Positions 1 to 9,224 are shown, counted from the first letter of the stretch. The stretch is DNA of 64,000 nucleotides from Actinoplanes derwentensis (GCF_900104725.1 NZ_LT629758.1:7040001-7104000); one strand, 5' to 3'. Numbers and translations are program-made. Notes: a model not told the origin generated them from the sequence alone.

Positions 1-613
1 TTTACCCGAGCTATTCCGTCTCGCCAAATCCGGGGTTTCCCTCGAATTCGGTGAGCGAGGAATTCGCTCAAGTCCCGCAGAAGATTACACGATGCTTCGT
101 GGTGCTCTTCGTTGGGGTTCAGCAGGACGGCCGCTGCGAGTCTGTGTTGCTTGACCCGCTTGCCTCGCCCGTTTCCCTGCTGCTCCCAAAACATTACCCG
201 GTGGTTCCCGCAACGCCAAATCGGCCCCCCTCCCTCTCACGCGGCAGTTGCGGCTGGTGCCGGCGAGCCGGATGAGGCCGATGACCATACGAAGTGGATC
301 GCGTACGGAATGAACATGTCTCGCATCAGCCCGTGCCGTCACAAGGGCACCAGAATTGCTCCGGCCCGTGATTAACGCCCGTAGGCCGGCCCTCAGAGAG
401 CAAGCCGCCGAAGGCCTGCCCCAAAGAGCAGGACACCGGAGGCCGGCGCCACCCCAGCGCAGGACAGTAGGAACGCGCGGGTGAACACGGCGACTCAAGA
501 CCCAAGAGAAGCCGAGTGGACAGGGAGGCTCAAGAGAACGCAGCTAGCGGGGACCGCCCAGAAGAAGCCGCGGGAGGCGGAGTGCCGGAAGGAACGCCAC
601 CGAGCGCGCGAAT
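1..613. other. region without a recognisable gene
   Basis: Short open frames exist on both strands, but their translations are Arg/Pro/Ser-rich and resemble no family, with no good ribosome binding site. The first ~250 bases are less GC-rich than the rest of the window. No tRNA, rRNA or tmRNA fold is visible to me. It may be a decayed gene, an unrecognised small RNA or simply spacer. Confidence 0.5.
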
Positions 614-1036
614 CTACCCCCGTACAAGATCGAATGTTGCCCAGATGTGTTTGGTCTTGGCCGTGCGATGCCAGCCGAACCCGTTGGCGAACGTCTTGAC
701 CAGCCGCAGACCGAGGCCGCCCAGTCCGACGGGCCGGGACAGGTCGAGAAGCGGCTCACCGGCGAGGTCGTGGTCGGCGACGTCGAGGATCAGAAGGCCG
801 GGCTCGCGTAGTAGACGGATGACCGTGGGCGGGCGGCCGTGCCGGAGGGCATTGGTGGCCAGCTCGGTGGCGACGACGGTGAGGCGGTCAAGGCCGTCTT
901 CGGTGTCGAGCGGGGTTCCGGCTACTGCTTCCCGAAGCCCGGCTCGCAGGTGGCGCAGTCCGCCGACGTCGTCGAGATTCCAGCGGCGGACCTCGGTCGC
1001 CTCCGGGTGCGGAACCGGCGTGGGAGGCGACGTCAT
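614..1036 (-). CDS. RsbW-like ATP-binding protein (HATPase_c_2)
   Basis: A 140-residue single-domain GHKL ATPase of the anti-sigma/serine kinase type. The N-box is visible around residues 57-67 (ELATNALRHG), followed by ILDVADHD (degenerate G1 box) and GLGGLGLRLVKTF (G2 box). Family members bind an alternative sigma factor or phosphorylate an anti-anti-sigma protein in the cytoplasm. It is divergent from the SigF-type sigma gene 300 bp away, so that sigma factor is the obvious candidate partner, although actinomycetes carry dozens of such ATPases and partners cannot be read from sequence. The G1 box lacks the usual DxGxG, as is common in this group. Confidence 0.8.
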   Translation of the reverse strand: MTSPPTPVPHPEATEVRRWNLDDVGGLRHLRAGLREAVAGTPLDTEDGLDRLTVVATELATNALRHGRPPTVIRLLREPGLLILDVADHDLAGEPLLDLSRPVGLGGLGLRLVKTFANGFGWHRTAKTKHIWATFDLVRG

Positions 1037-1336
1037 CCGCCCATCTTGCCCACTCCGGCGGGGGAATCGGAGACCCGTAAGAGTCGTCTTCTCCGACCCG
1101 AGAGGCCTAGGTCACGGCCGCCTGAGCAGGTTTTCTACCGATTTGTCCCGCTATACACCTCATACTTTCGGCTAGTGTTCTCTAGACCTGTCGTATAGAG
1201 TCTGCATAACCGAACGGCCAAGTGCGCTCTGAAAGGCGCGTTCTACACGCCGCCTGAACGAGCTATGGATACCCACCCGACCCGGGCCCCAATCATGGGG
1301 CCGGCTCTCCGGAACGGTGCCAGGGAGGACCACGAC
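1037..1336. promoter_or_regulatory. divergent promoter region between RsbW-like and sigma genes
   Basis: This 300 bp gap must contain both promoters. It is AT-richer near 1130-1210. A small inverted repeat, GGCCCC at 1285-1290 with GGGGCC at 1297-1302, lies just upstream of the sigma factor ribosome binding site (AGGGAGGA, 1322-1329). No clear SigF-type GTTT/GGGTAT promoter pair could be assigned by eye. Confidence 0.4.
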
Positions 1337-2149
1337 ATGACCGTCACCGAGTCCAAGACAACGGTGTCGACCGAGACCACGGCCAGCGCCAAGGCTCCCG
1401 TCGACAGTGCCGCCGAACTACTCGCCGCGATGGCCGCCATGCCGGCTGGTCACCCGTCACGCCCCGCGCTGCGGGATCGGGCGATCGAGGCCTGGCTGCC
1501 TCTCGCCCGGCACCTCGCGCACCGCTACTCCGGCCGCGGCGAGCCCACCGACGACCTGATCCAGACCGCGAACGTCGGCCTGATCAAGGCCGTCGACAAG
1601 TTCGACCCCGAGCGCGGTGTCGACTTCGCCGGTTACGCGATTCCCACGATCATCGGCGAGATCAAGCGGCACTTCCGTGACCGCACCTGGTCGATCCGGG
1701 TGCCGCGCCGCCTCCAGGAGCTGCGGCTCGCCATCACCGAAGCCAACGCCACACTGACCCACTCGCTGGGCCGGTCGCCGCTGGTCTCGGACATCGCCGT
1801 CCACCTAGGCATCACCGAGGAAGAGGTGCTGGAGGGCCTGGAGGGTGCCCGGGCGTACAACGCGACGTCCCTCTCCACCCCGATCAGCGCCGACGGCACC
1901 ACCGAGCTGGGCGACACCCTCGGCGGTGAGGACCACGAGTTCGAGGTCGCCGAGACCCGCGTCGCGCTCGGACCGGCGCTCGCCACTCTCGACGAGCGCG
2001 AGCAGAAGATCCTGACGCTGCGCTTCTACGGGAACCTGACCCAGTCGCAGATCGCCGACCAGATCGGGATCTCCCAGATGCACGTCTCCCGCCTGCTCAC
2101 CAAGGCGCTGACGAAGCTGCGCGGCCAGCTCGCCGCGGACTCCATCTGA
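1337..2149 (+). CDS. SigB/SigF/SigG-family RNA polymerase sigma factor
   Basis: A 270-residue group 3 sigma-70 factor. Region 2 contains DDLIQTANVGLIKAVDKFD and a -10 recognition segment with FAGYAIPTIIGEIKRHFRD; region 3 begins at RVPRRLQELR; region 4 carries LDEREQKILTLRFYGNLTQ and the helix-turn-helix SQIADQIGISQMHVSRLL. The family directs stress and sporulation regulons in actinomycetes and is normally held by RsbW-type anti-sigma proteins. The frame is open from 1265, but the ATG at 1337 follows a strong AGGGAGGA ribosome binding site, so I place the start there. The divergent neighbour is an RsbW-like ATPase. A terminator hairpin follows the stop. Confidence 0.93.
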   Translation: MTVTESKTTVSTETTASAKAPVDSAAELLAAMAAMPAGHPSRPALRDRAIEAWLPLARHLAHRYSGRGEPTDDLIQTANVGLIKAVDKFDPERGVDFAGYAIPTIIGEIKRHFRDRTWSIRVPRRLQELRLAITEANATLTHSLGRSPLVSDIAVHLGITEEEVLEGLEGARAYNATSLSTPISADGTTELGDTLGGEDHEFEVAETRVALGPALATLDEREQKILTLRFYGNLTQSQIADQIGISQMHVSRLLTKALTKLRGQLAADSI

Positions 2150-2163
2150 CTCTCTGTATGAAC

Positions 2164-2192
2164 AGCGGCGCCGGCCTGTGGTCGGCGCCGCT
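2164..2192 (+). terminator. rho-independent terminator after sigma factor gene
   Basis: A perfect 10-bp stem, AGCGGCGCCG (2164-2173) with CGGCGCCGCT (2183-2192), has a 9-base loop and is followed by TTTCGTC. It lies 14 bases after the sigma factor stop. Confidence 0.75.
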
Positions 2193-2267
2193 TTCGTCAT
2201 GAAGAAGATGCCCGTGTGACACAGGTCCGTGCGGCCGGGGATGCCGGGTGCGGCTACCGTGTAGCGG

Positions 2268-2927
2268 ATGCCACCTTCTGCTGACCTTCCCGGGTTCCTG
2301 CACTCCGTGGCCCCGATCCTGGACCGCTGGGGTTATCTGGCGATCGGCGGCGTGATCGTGGTGGAGAGCTTCGGCGTTCCCGCCCCCGGCCAGACGATCA
2401 TGGTGGCCGGGTCGATCTATGCGGGCTACGGCCGGATGAACATCTTTCTGGTCGCGCTGATCTCGTTCGCCACGGCGGTGATCGGCGACAACATCGGTTA
2501 CTGGATCGGGCTGCGCGGCGGCCGCAGGATCGTGCACCGGTGGGGGAAATACATTTTCGTGACCCCGGCCCGGCTGGCGAAAGCCGAGGAGTTCTTCGCC
2601 CGGCGCGGTAACCGGATCATCGTGGTGGCCCGGTTCATCGACGGGTTGCGGCAGCTCAACGGCGTGATCGCCGGCATCACCCGAATGCCCTGGCGAACGT
2701 TCCTGCTCTACAACGCGATCGGAGCGGCGCTGTGGGTGGGGTTCTGGTGCACACTTGCCTACTTCCTCGGTTCCAACCTCGTGATGATCATGGGCCAGGT
2801 CCACAAGTACCAGTGGCCGGCCATCGGGCTGGTGGTCGTCGCCATCGCCACCTACGTGACACTGCATGTGCGGCACGTCCGGCGGCGCCGGGCCCGGTCC
2901 GAAGAGGTCGAGGAGACCCAGGCCTGA
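2268..2927 (+). CDS. DedA/SNARE-associated family membrane protein
   Basis: A 219-residue integral membrane protein. The characteristic DedA features are present: an E-S-F-G-VPAPGQTI segment early on (about residues 38-47), the GDNIGYWIGLRGGR motif at about 83-96, FFARRGNRIIVVARFIDGLR at about 110-130, and the amphipathic N-G-V-I-A-G segment, ending in two TM helices. DedA proteins are proposed lipid scramblases or transporters important for envelope and membrane potential homeostasis. The C-terminus is a short charged tail. It stands alone between terminators. Confidence 0.9.
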   Translation: MPPSADLPGFLHSVAPILDRWGYLAIGGVIVVESFGVPAPGQTIMVAGSIYAGYGRMNIFLVALISFATAVIGDNIGYWIGLRGGRRIVHRWGKYIFVTPARLAKAEEFFARRGNRIIVVARFIDGLRQLNGVIAGITRMPWRTFLLYNAIGAALWVGFWCTLAYFLGSNLVMIMGQVHKYQWPAIGLVVVAIATYVTLHVRHVRRRRARSEEVEETQA

Positions 2928-2960
2928 CAGCTCCGGCCGACGCGCTGATCTGATGACGAA

Positions 2961-2992
2961 GACGGTTCCCGCCGCCCACAGCGGGAACCGTC
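2961..2992. terminator. bidirectional terminator between convergent genes
   Basis: A perfect 12-bp inverted repeat, GACGGTTCCCGC (2961-2972) and GCGGGAACCGTC (2981-2992), with an 8-base loop lies between the convergent DedA gene and the Trp-repeat protein gene. It is followed on the + strand by TCCGCTTTC, so the T-run is weak. Confidence 0.7.
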
Positions 2993-3032
2993 TCCGCTTT
3001 CATCCCCCGAGCAAAGTCGATTCCGAGCCTTC

Positions 3033-4511
3033 TCAGGTGCCCTGCGAAGCCTGAGCGGTGGGCGCGGCCTGTCCGCCGGGTGGTGCCTGCCCGCCGGGTG
3101 CGCCCCCGGACGGAGCGGTGGGCGCGGTCGACGCGGCTCCCCCACCGACGTAGGCCACGATCCCGGCGCCCACTCCACCACCGGCCAGTGCAGCGGCGAT
3201 CAGGGCCGCGACCAGGGTCAGCTTGGGGCTGCGACGGGTTCCGGGCGTGGGCGCGACACCGGGTGCGGCGGCCGGTTCCGGTTGCCCGGCGGCAGAAGAC
3301 CCGGCTTCGGTACGTGGGACCTGCGCACTCCGGGCCGCCACCGACCGGGACGCACCGTTCCACGCCTGGCCCGGCGCTTCAGCGGCCTCCCACGAGCCCG
3401 GTCGGCTGTCGGGCGCCGCGCTCCAGGCGTCGGCCGGAGTCACGACCGGGCCGTTCCACGTTCCGTTCGCGGGTTCACCCGGCCCGGCGCCCCAGCCGGT
3501 GGTCGCGGGTTCACCGGGAGCCGCATGCCATCCGGTGGTCGCGGGTTCAGCCGGAGCCGCGGTCCAGCTGGCGGTGGCGGGTTCAGCCGACGCTGTATGC
3601 CAGCCGGTGGTGGCGGGTTCGGGCAGCGCACCATGCCAGCCGGTGGTCTCCTGGTCGGCTGGTGTCGCGTTCCAGGACCGGGTCGCGGGCTCGGCCGGAG
3701 CTCCCGCCCGGGGCGAGTCCCCACGGGGCGTGTGTCCACGGGGTGAGTGCCACTGTTCGGTGGCAGCCTCGGATTCCGTCGACTGCCATTCCCCGTTTGT
3801 GGATCTGCCCTGGCCGGACGGGGTGTTCCAGGTGGCGGTCGGTGGTTCGGACCGGTGCCTGGCGTCCTCGGTCCATGACTGCGGGATCGAGTCCGGGACA
3901 GCGGTGTCGTCCCACTCGGCCGGGACACGATCGGGGATCGGGGTGACGACCCAGGGGTTCCGGTCCCGGTCGGAGGTGGTGCGTTCGGCACCCATCGTGG
4001 TGTTGCCGTTCCAGGAGGCGGCCGGGTCGTAGTCGGCGCTTCGACCGGATCGCCCCGAGGTGTACCCCGTCTCGCCCGGAACATCGGCCCAGCCCTCGCC
4101 GGGACGGCTCGCGCTGACTCGGCCCTCGGAGGCGTACTCGGAGGGGGACCGCCCGAACGCCGGAGCGGGCGATCCCGGTGCGGGCGATCCCGGTGCGGCG
4201 GGAGCGTGACCGGACTGTCGCGGGGAGACGACAGCGTTGTAGCCGGTGGACTCGACCGAGGTGAAGCCGGTCGGTGCTCCGGGGGTGTAGGCGGAGACGG
4301 GTGCGTTGGCCGGTGTCCGGTAACCGTGGTCGGTGTGGCTGGAGCCGGCGTGGGCGGTCCCGGACGGGGACCAGTCGGCCGGCAGCGAGTTGGGGTCGGG
4401 CACTCCGGGTTCACCGTGGGGGGTGCGCGGACGGGACGCCGGGGCTTCCCAGTGGTCCTCGGGCCGTCTCGGAATCGCCCCGGTGTGGGCGGTCGGATCG
4501 TGCTGAGTCAT
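3033..4511 (-). CDS. Trp-repeat, Pro/Ala-rich single-pass membrane protein
   Basis: A 492-residue protein of unknown function. The first ~400 residues are low-complexity, rich in Pro, Ala, Ser, Gly, Thr and Glu. In the middle (about residues 270-370) are degenerate repeats of roughly 14-18 residues built on EPATTGWH, each with one conserved Trp. One hydrophobic helix follows near residue 440 (LTLVAALIAAALAGGG), then an Ala/Pro/Gln-rich tail. There is no N-terminal signal peptide, so a long cytoplasmic N-region and a short outside tail are likely. The repetition is visible in the DNA at 3480-3670. It is probably a disordered adaptor or wall-associated protein; I recognise no family. Confidence 0.7.
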   Translation of the reverse strand: MTQHDPTAHTGAIPRRPEDHWEAPASRPRTPHGEPGVPDPNSLPADWSPSGTAHAGSSHTDHGYRTPANAPVSAYTPGAPTGFTSVESTGYNAVVSPRQSGHAPAAPGSPAPGSPAPAFGRSPSEYASEGRVSASRPGEGWADVPGETGYTSGRSGRSADYDPAASWNGNTTMGAERTTSDRDRNPWVVTPIPDRVPAEWDDTAVPDSIPQSWTEDARHRSEPPTATWNTPSGQGRSTNGEWQSTESEAATEQWHSPRGHTPRGDSPRAGAPAEPATRSWNATPADQETTGWHGALPEPATTGWHTASAEPATASWTAAPAEPATTGWHAAPGEPATTGWGAGPGEPANGTWNGPVVTPADAWSAAPDSRPGSWEAAEAPGQAWNGASRSVAARSAQVPRTEAGSSAAGQPEPAAAPGVAPTPGTRRSPKLTLVAALIAAALAGGGVGAGIVAYVGGGAASTAPTAPSGGAPGGQAPPGGQAAPTAQASQGT

Positions 4512-4600
4512 CGGCGCTCCTCGGTCCGCTCGGGTGCTGACGCCGAGAAGACTGCCGAGCGTGGCTATGTGGATCCTGTGCGGTCCTTAGGCACGGGTTA

Positions 4601-5710
4601 TCAGAAGCGGGCGAAGCGAGGGCGGATCCGGCCGCCGATGGTGGTGAAGTCGCCGCCGGCGTCGAGGGCTCCGGTGGCCGGGTCGGTGCCCAGAACGCGG
4701 ACTCCGATCACGCCGTTGGCCTGGGGGTTCCACTCGGTCAGCCGGCCGGCGGCGGTGATCGCGGCCAGTTTGACGCGCGGTACCGAGCCGTCCAGGCAGC
4801 TGCCGTGCGGGCCGTTGCGGGCGGTGAGGCAGACCCGGTCGAAGTGGCCGCCGACGTAGGCGGTGCCACCGGCGAGGGTGACGGCGGTGGTGTCCCCGTC
4901 GAAGACGCGCTGCCAGCGGGTCCGGCCGTCGAGGCCATAAGCGATGGCACGTCCGCCCTGGCCACCGGTGGCGGCGTAGACCCCGGTGCCGTCGACGGCG
5001 ATGTCGTTGACCTCGGCGGTGACGGTGGGCCGGAAGTGGCGGTCGAGTGTGCCGGAGCCGGCGTCGACGGCGGCCAGCCGGGCTGCGCTCCGGTCACCGT
5101 TGACGGTGGTGAAGGCGCCGCCGAGGAAGATTCGGCCACCGACGGCGGCGAGGGTGTGCACCCGGCCGTCGGTGGCGGGGTGCCAGCGGGCGTCGAGGCG
5201 ACCGGTGGCCAGGGAGAACGCGGCGAGGTTGGTCTGCCGGTGGCCGCTGACGGAGGTGAAGGCGCCACCGAGGTAGAGACGGCCGTTGCCGATGACGAGG
5301 GCGTGCGGGGTACCGGTCAGGTACTGCCGGAACGGGCTGATGGTGTTGCCGGTGGGGTGCAGCCGGGCGATCGAGTCGCGTCGTTTGCCGGCGACGCGGT
5401 GGAAGTCACCGGCGACGTAGACCGCTCCGGGGGCGGTGGCCAGGGCCCGGACCGTGCCGTCGGCGGTGGGTGACCACCTCAGCAGGGCGCCGGTGCGGGA
5501 GTCGAACGCCGCGAGCCGTTCCCGTGGCCAGTTGCGCCCGCCCCAGCTCGCTCGGGTGAACGATCCGCCGACGTAGACCGTGGTGCCCAGGTAGGCGACG
5601 GCGTGGACGGTGCCGTTGAAGGTGGGGGCGGTTCGGGCGGTGTTGGTGACGGCTCGTGCCGGGGCCGCGGTGGACAGAACCAAAAGGAGAATCAGGACAA
5701 ACAGGCGCAC
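4601..5710 (-). CDS. secreted beta-propeller protein (PQQ/delta-60-like repeats)
   Basis: A 369-residue protein with a clear signal peptide (MRLFVLILLLVLSTAAPARA). The mature part is a series of repeats of about 45-50 residues of the form VYVGGSFTR, LYLGGAFTSVSG, IFLGGAFTTVNG, AYVGGHFDRV and LDAGGDFTTIGG, each followed by LAAFDxxTGxL. This pattern is typical of secreted actinobacterial propellers of unknown ligand. It begins 6 bases after the stop of the upstream phosphodiesterase gene on the same strand, so the two are probably co-transcribed. Confidence 0.85.
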   Translation of the reverse strand: MRLFVLILLLVLSTAAPARAVTNTARTAPTFNGTVHAVAYLGTTVYVGGSFTRASWGGRNWPRERLAAFDSRTGALLRWSPTADGTVRALATAPGAVYVAGDFHRVAGKRRDSIARLHPTGNTISPFRQYLTGTPHALVIGNGRLYLGGAFTSVSGHRQTNLAAFSLATGRLDARWHPATDGRVHTLAAVGGRIFLGGAFTTVNGDRSAARLAAVDAGSGTLDRHFRPTVTAEVNDIAVDGTGVYAATGGQGGRAIAYGLDGRTRWQRVFDGDTTAVTLAGGTAYVGGHFDRVCLTARNGPHGSCLDGSVPRVKLAAITAAGRLTEWNPQANGVIGVRVLGTDPATGALDAGGDFTTIGGRIRPRFARF

Positions 5711-5716
5711 ATGACG

Positions 5717-7678
5717 TCAACTCTCCCTGATGGGCGAAAGTCGCGCATTAGCTATTTTTTCCTGGCTTTCTGGGTGTAGCGGTGCGGACGAGTCGAGGGC
5801 CACCGTCTCCGGAGCGCGCAGGCCCAGCATGACCAGCCAGTCGATCAGTTGCCGGTGCAGCGCGTCCGGGTTGTCCAGCTCGTGGGTGACCGGCCAGGAC
5901 GACGGGTGGACCAGCATCGCGTCGGTCTGCCAGCCGCCCAGGCCACCGTGCGAGCCGACCAGCTCCTCGAACGCGGACACCTCCTGCGTCTCCGGGTCCA
6001 CCGAACTGATCACCACGAGGTCCCCGACGTGTGCGGCGCTCTGGTGACGGAGCAGGTCGGCGCGGGCGTGTTCGCCGTACTGCGCGAGCGGGTCGAGGCC
6101 GACGACCACCCCGTCCCGCAGATGATGCGAGCCTCCGGACCCGTATGCCATCGGCCCCTCTTCGCCCTGGACCACGACGACACCGACACCGGGATGGATG
6201 GCGAGCCCGCTGATCAGGTGTGGGTGGGCGTGCTCGATGGCGCCCTGCTTGAGCCGGGCCGGGAACCGGGTCAGGTAGATCATCGACAGGTTGCCCGAGG
6301 AGACCGTGAGCGCGTCGGCGGCGAGCCGGTTCACCACCTCGTCGAGCCCTTCACCGTGGCGCTGGCGGAACGTCGGGCCCTGACTCTGCCCGTGGTCGGA
6401 GAGCACGACCAGGTGGTAGTCGCGGGCCGCCTCCGGAGCCAGCCTCTGGAGCACGCCAAGCATCCGGTCCAGGCTCTCCAGCTGGCGCATCGACTCCGGG
6501 CGGGCCGGGCCGGCGTGGTGCGCCACCTCGTCGTAGTCGACCAGGTCGCAGTAGATCGCCGGCACTCCCCGGGCCATCTGCTCGGCCATCAGCGAGACGT
6601 TCACATCGCGCAGCAGCATCGAGGCCGGGCGCAGTGCCAGGAACGCGCCGGAGCGGCTGACCCGGGGCTGGACGTTGCGGCGGCGCTGCAGGCGGGCCTG
6701 ATGCAGTTCGGTGAAGACTTCGGCGACGCCGAGCACCAGGGCGCGGGTGAATCCGTACGGAGAGGCCATGAACGCCGCCCAACCCCGGGCCGACCGGCCG
6801 GGCAGCGCCGCGTGGCTGACCGTGATCAGGCTGGTGACCGCGTCGCCGCTGAACGCGTTGCTGATGCTCACCCCGCCGTCCCGGAGCAGGCCGCGGCCGT
6901 CGCTGAGCCGGGTCTCGATGACCGCGGCGTCGCGGGGCCGGTTGGCGACCATGATTTTGCCGGTCTCCTTCTCGTACCAGCGGAAACCCGGGATCTGCCG
7001 GCTCGCCCCGTGCAGGATGCCGGCCTGCGAGGCGGGGGTGGTCGACGGCAGTCCGGTGTGCCAGCCGCGGGCGGTGTGGGTGCCGGTCCGCAGCCAGTGG
7101 CCCAGAGTCGGCAGGTTGCCGGCCCGGATCGCCCAGCGCAGCACCGGCTCGGCCACTCCGTCGAGTTGCACCATGAGCAGGCCCGGTTCGGTGCCGGGCG
7201 GCTGCCTGCGGAAGTTCAGGAGACGGCCGGCGGAGCGGCGGCGGACCGCCCGCATCAGACGCCGGGCCTCCCGCACGAACATGTCGTCGGTGCCGCTGTC
7301 GGCCATCCAGTCGATCAGCGCCGCCACGATCACCGCCAGGACCGCGGCGGTGAGCAGGCTGGGCAGGCCGCTGATCCGGTTGCCCGGGTCCAGGCGCAGC
7401 GCCACCACCATGACCACCACCTGCGCGACCACGCCGAGCAGCATGGCCGCCCAGCCGCCGAGCGCGGTGATGCCGAGCAACAGCAGCGGGCGCAGCACCG
7501 CGCCGACCAGGGCGACCAGCACCACGAGGCCGAGGGTGTCGACGATGTCGGTGCTCGCGACGCCGGGCATCAGCCACAGGGTCAGCGTCAGCACCACGAA
7601 GGTGGTCAATGCGCTGCGTAGCACGGCCCGAACCCGGGTGAGCAGGGTATGAAGGGGCACCCTTCGACGATGGCACAT
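5717..7678 (-). CDS. membrane-anchored alkaline phosphatase/phosphodiesterase superfamily protein
   Basis: A 653-residue protein. Residues ~15-125 form about four TM helices similar to the mycobacterial-type phage holin (4TMS) domain. The rest is an alkaline-phosphatase-superfamily fold: LLMVQLDGVAEPVL (first metal Asp), STTPASQAGILHG with the probable nucleophile Thr, DYDEVAHHAGP and VVLSDHGQSQG followed by RHGEG (metal Asp/His residues). Family members hydrolyse phosphodiester or phosphomonoester bonds. The catalytic part should face outside if the membrane region is an even number of helices. A GTG at 7660 directly after GAAGG is an alternative start. Confidence 0.85.
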   Translation of the reverse strand: MCHRRRVPLHTLLTRVRAVLRSALTTFVVLTLTLWLMPGVASTDIVDTLGLVVLVALVGAVLRPLLLLGITALGGWAAMLLGVVAQVVVMVVALRLDPGNRISGLPSLLTAAVLAVIVAALIDWMADSGTDDMFVREARRLMRAVRRRSAGRLLNFRRQPPGTEPGLLMVQLDGVAEPVLRWAIRAGNLPTLGHWLRTGTHTARGWHTGLPSTTPASQAGILHGASRQIPGFRWYEKETGKIMVANRPRDAAVIETRLSDGRGLLRDGGVSISNAFSGDAVTSLITVSHAALPGRSARGWAAFMASPYGFTRALVLGVAEVFTELHQARLQRRRNVQPRVSRSGAFLALRPASMLLRDVNVSLMAEQMARGVPAIYCDLVDYDEVAHHAGPARPESMRQLESLDRMLGVLQRLAPEAARDYHLVVLSDHGQSQGPTFRQRHGEGLDEVVNRLAADALTVSSGNLSMIYLTRFPARLKQGAIEHAHPHLISGLAIHPGVGVVVVQGEEGPMAYGSGGSHHLRDGVVVGLDPLAQYGEHARADLLRHQSAAHVGDLVVISSVDPETQEVSAFEELVGSHGGLGGWQTDAMLVHPSSWPVTHELDNPDALHRQLIDWLVMLGLRAPETVALDSSAPLHPESQEKIANARLSPIRES

Positions 7679-7703
7679 CGGGGCGCCGGAACCCGAACGG
7701 GTC

Positions 7704-8474
7704 TCAGCGGTCGATCCGCACCCAGACGTTGTCGAGGACCCCGTTGAACTGGTCGTTGTCGCGGTAGAAGCCCTTGCCGCCGATGCTCAGCGGCAGGCCG
7801 TTGGCGACGCTCAGCTTCGCCGGGACGGTGCTGCGGCCGCGGAGCACCTCGTCGACGTAGATCTCCCAGCGGGTGCCGTGGCGCTGGCAGCGCACCCGGT
7901 GCCAGCGGTTGTCGGCGACGGCGATCACACTGCGGACCACCCGTATCTTGGGCTTGCGCACGTCGACGAGCACACAGCTCGGGTGACCGGCGGCGCCGTC
8001 GATCTGGAGTTTGTACTGGCTGCTGATGGTCGAGTAGCCCTTCTGCAGCACGTTCTGGCCGGAGCTGGTCTGGCCCGGCCCGAGCAGCACGTCGGCGCCG
8101 AACGCGATGTCCCGGGTGCCCGGGTTCAGGTCGGCCGAGTCGTCGCTCTGCAACGCCACCTGCGGGCAGATCCGGTCGCTGCACTTGCCGGGGAAGGCGA
8201 GGGCGGTGCCGGGGCCGTGCACGACCGGGCGGACCCGGCCGCCCTGGAACGAGATCACCCGCAGGGTGTGCCCGTTGCCGGACTCGTCGATGATGCTGCT
8301 GGAACGGCCGTTGAAGCCGTAGTGCGCGGTCATCGTCGCCGGTTGGGGTGGCACGCCGGCCGCCGCCGGAACGCCGGAGACCAGGGTTCCCGGAACCACG
8401 GCGATGAGAACCACGGCGATGCCCGAAGTCACTGCGGACAGACACGATCTCATGCCCGAATTATGACTCGCCAT
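7704..8474 (-). CDS. secreted LamG/concanavalin-like domain protein
   Basis: A 256-residue protein with a signal peptide (hydrophobic core AVTSGIAVVLIAVVPGTLVSG) and one laminin-G-like jelly-roll domain: MTAHYGFNGRSSSIIDESGN at the start, WHRVRCQRHGTRWEIYVDE in the middle and FNGVLDNVWVRIDR at the end. Such domains bind carbohydrate or protein outside the cell. There is no catalytic module. An internal ATG at 8453 (MRSCLSAV) would give a more typical signal peptide and may be the true start. It has the same strand as the phosphodiesterase gene that follows at a gap of 25 bases. Confidence 0.75.
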   Translation of the reverse strand: MASHNSGMRSCLSAVTSGIAVVLIAVVPGTLVSGVPAAAGVPPQPATMTAHYGFNGRSSSIIDESGNGHTLRVISFQGGRVRPVVHGPGTALAFPGKCSDRICPQVALQSDDSADLNPGTRDIAFGADVLLGPGQTSSGQNVLQKGYSTISSQYKLQIDGAAGHPSCVLVDVRKPKIRVVRSVIAVADNRWHRVRCQRHGTRWEIYVDEVLRGRSTVPAKLSVANGLPLSIGGKGFYRDNDQFNGVLDNVWVRIDR

Positions 8475-8492
8475 GGCTTTATGTCGGTTATT

Positions 8493-9224
8493 TCAGGGGC
8501 GGAACTCCTCGGGGCGTACCGGCTTGCTCTCGTTCTTACGCCCGAACAGCCGCCACCCGCGCTTCTTCTTCTCCGGCACCGGGGCCGCCGTACCGTTCAG
8601 GACGTCCAGCCGATGCCGGGCCACCGGGTTCTCCGGTTCCAGCCGCAACGACGTCATCAGCGCCTGCCGGGCCTGGTCCACGTGCCCGAGAGCCGCGAGC
8701 GTCACCCCGTGCGTGAAATAGAAGTGCGCCTCGTTCGGGTCCAGCCCCACCGCGGTCCGGGCCGCCTGCTCGGCATCGCCCAACTGCCGGTCCGCGGCCA
8801 TCAGCGCCCACGCCACCCGGTCGTGCCACAGTGGGTTCTTCGGCTCCACGATCACCGCCCGGTAAGCCATGCTCATCGCCTCGTCATGCCGCCCCAACAG
8901 GGTCAGCGCCCGGCTCGCGATCGCCGGTGGCCGCGGATCCTCCGGCGCCAGCTCCACCGCCCGGCTCGCCGCCTCCAACGCCGGCGGCACCTGATCCAGC
9001 GCCAACCGGATCCGCGCCATCAGAATCCACCCCGCCGCCGAATCCGGCCGGCTCGCCAACACCGGAGCCAGCATCTCCGCGGCCTTGTCCGGCTGCATGT
9101 CCTCGAACAACGCGGCAGCCCTGGCCACACCGGCGTCACTCGGATCAGCGAACGATCGTCCGGCGGGGTCGTGCGAGGCGGTCAGGTTCAGGTTCATGCC
9201 CGGCGAGGCGGCGAGTTCGGTCAT
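8493..9224 (-). CDS. tetratricopeptide repeat protein
   Basis: A 243-residue soluble protein made of about five TPR-like helix pairs (for example SAAGWILMARIRLALDQVPP, NPLWHDRVAWALMAADR, AHFYFTHGVTLAALGHVDQA) with a basic C-terminal tail (PEKKKRGWRLFGRKNESK). The open frame extends to 9470, but that extension lies inside a repeat element. The ATG at 9224 (MTELAAS) begins the conserved part. It is clearly paralogous to the TPR half of the gene at 9645-10853, matching in order and in the NPxxHxRxAWAL and LEPxNxVARH motifs. Confidence 0.8.
   Translation of the reverse strand: MTELAASPGMNLNLTASHDPAGRSFADPSDAGVARAAALFEDMQPDKAAEMLAPVLASRPDSAAGWILMARIRLALDQVPPALEAASRAVELAPEDPRPPAIASRALTLLGRHDEAMSMAYRAVIVEPKNPLWHDRVAWALMAADRQLGDAEQAARTAVGLDPNEAHFYFTHGVTLAALGHVDQARQALMTSLRLEPENPVARHRLDVLNGTAAPVPEKKKRGWRLFGRKNESKPVRPEEFRP

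Noticed and set aside
85..498. 137-codon - strand frame in the first 500 bases
   Set aside because: Arg/Ala-rich, with no ribosome binding site or family resemblance; probably chance.
3480..3670. Regular short repeats that might suggest a CRISPR array
   Set aside because: They are in-frame codon repeats (EPATTGWH) within a coding region, with no unique spacers.
5849..7621. 590-codon + strand frame
   Set aside because: Antisense shadow of the phosphodiesterase gene, with no recognisable domain.
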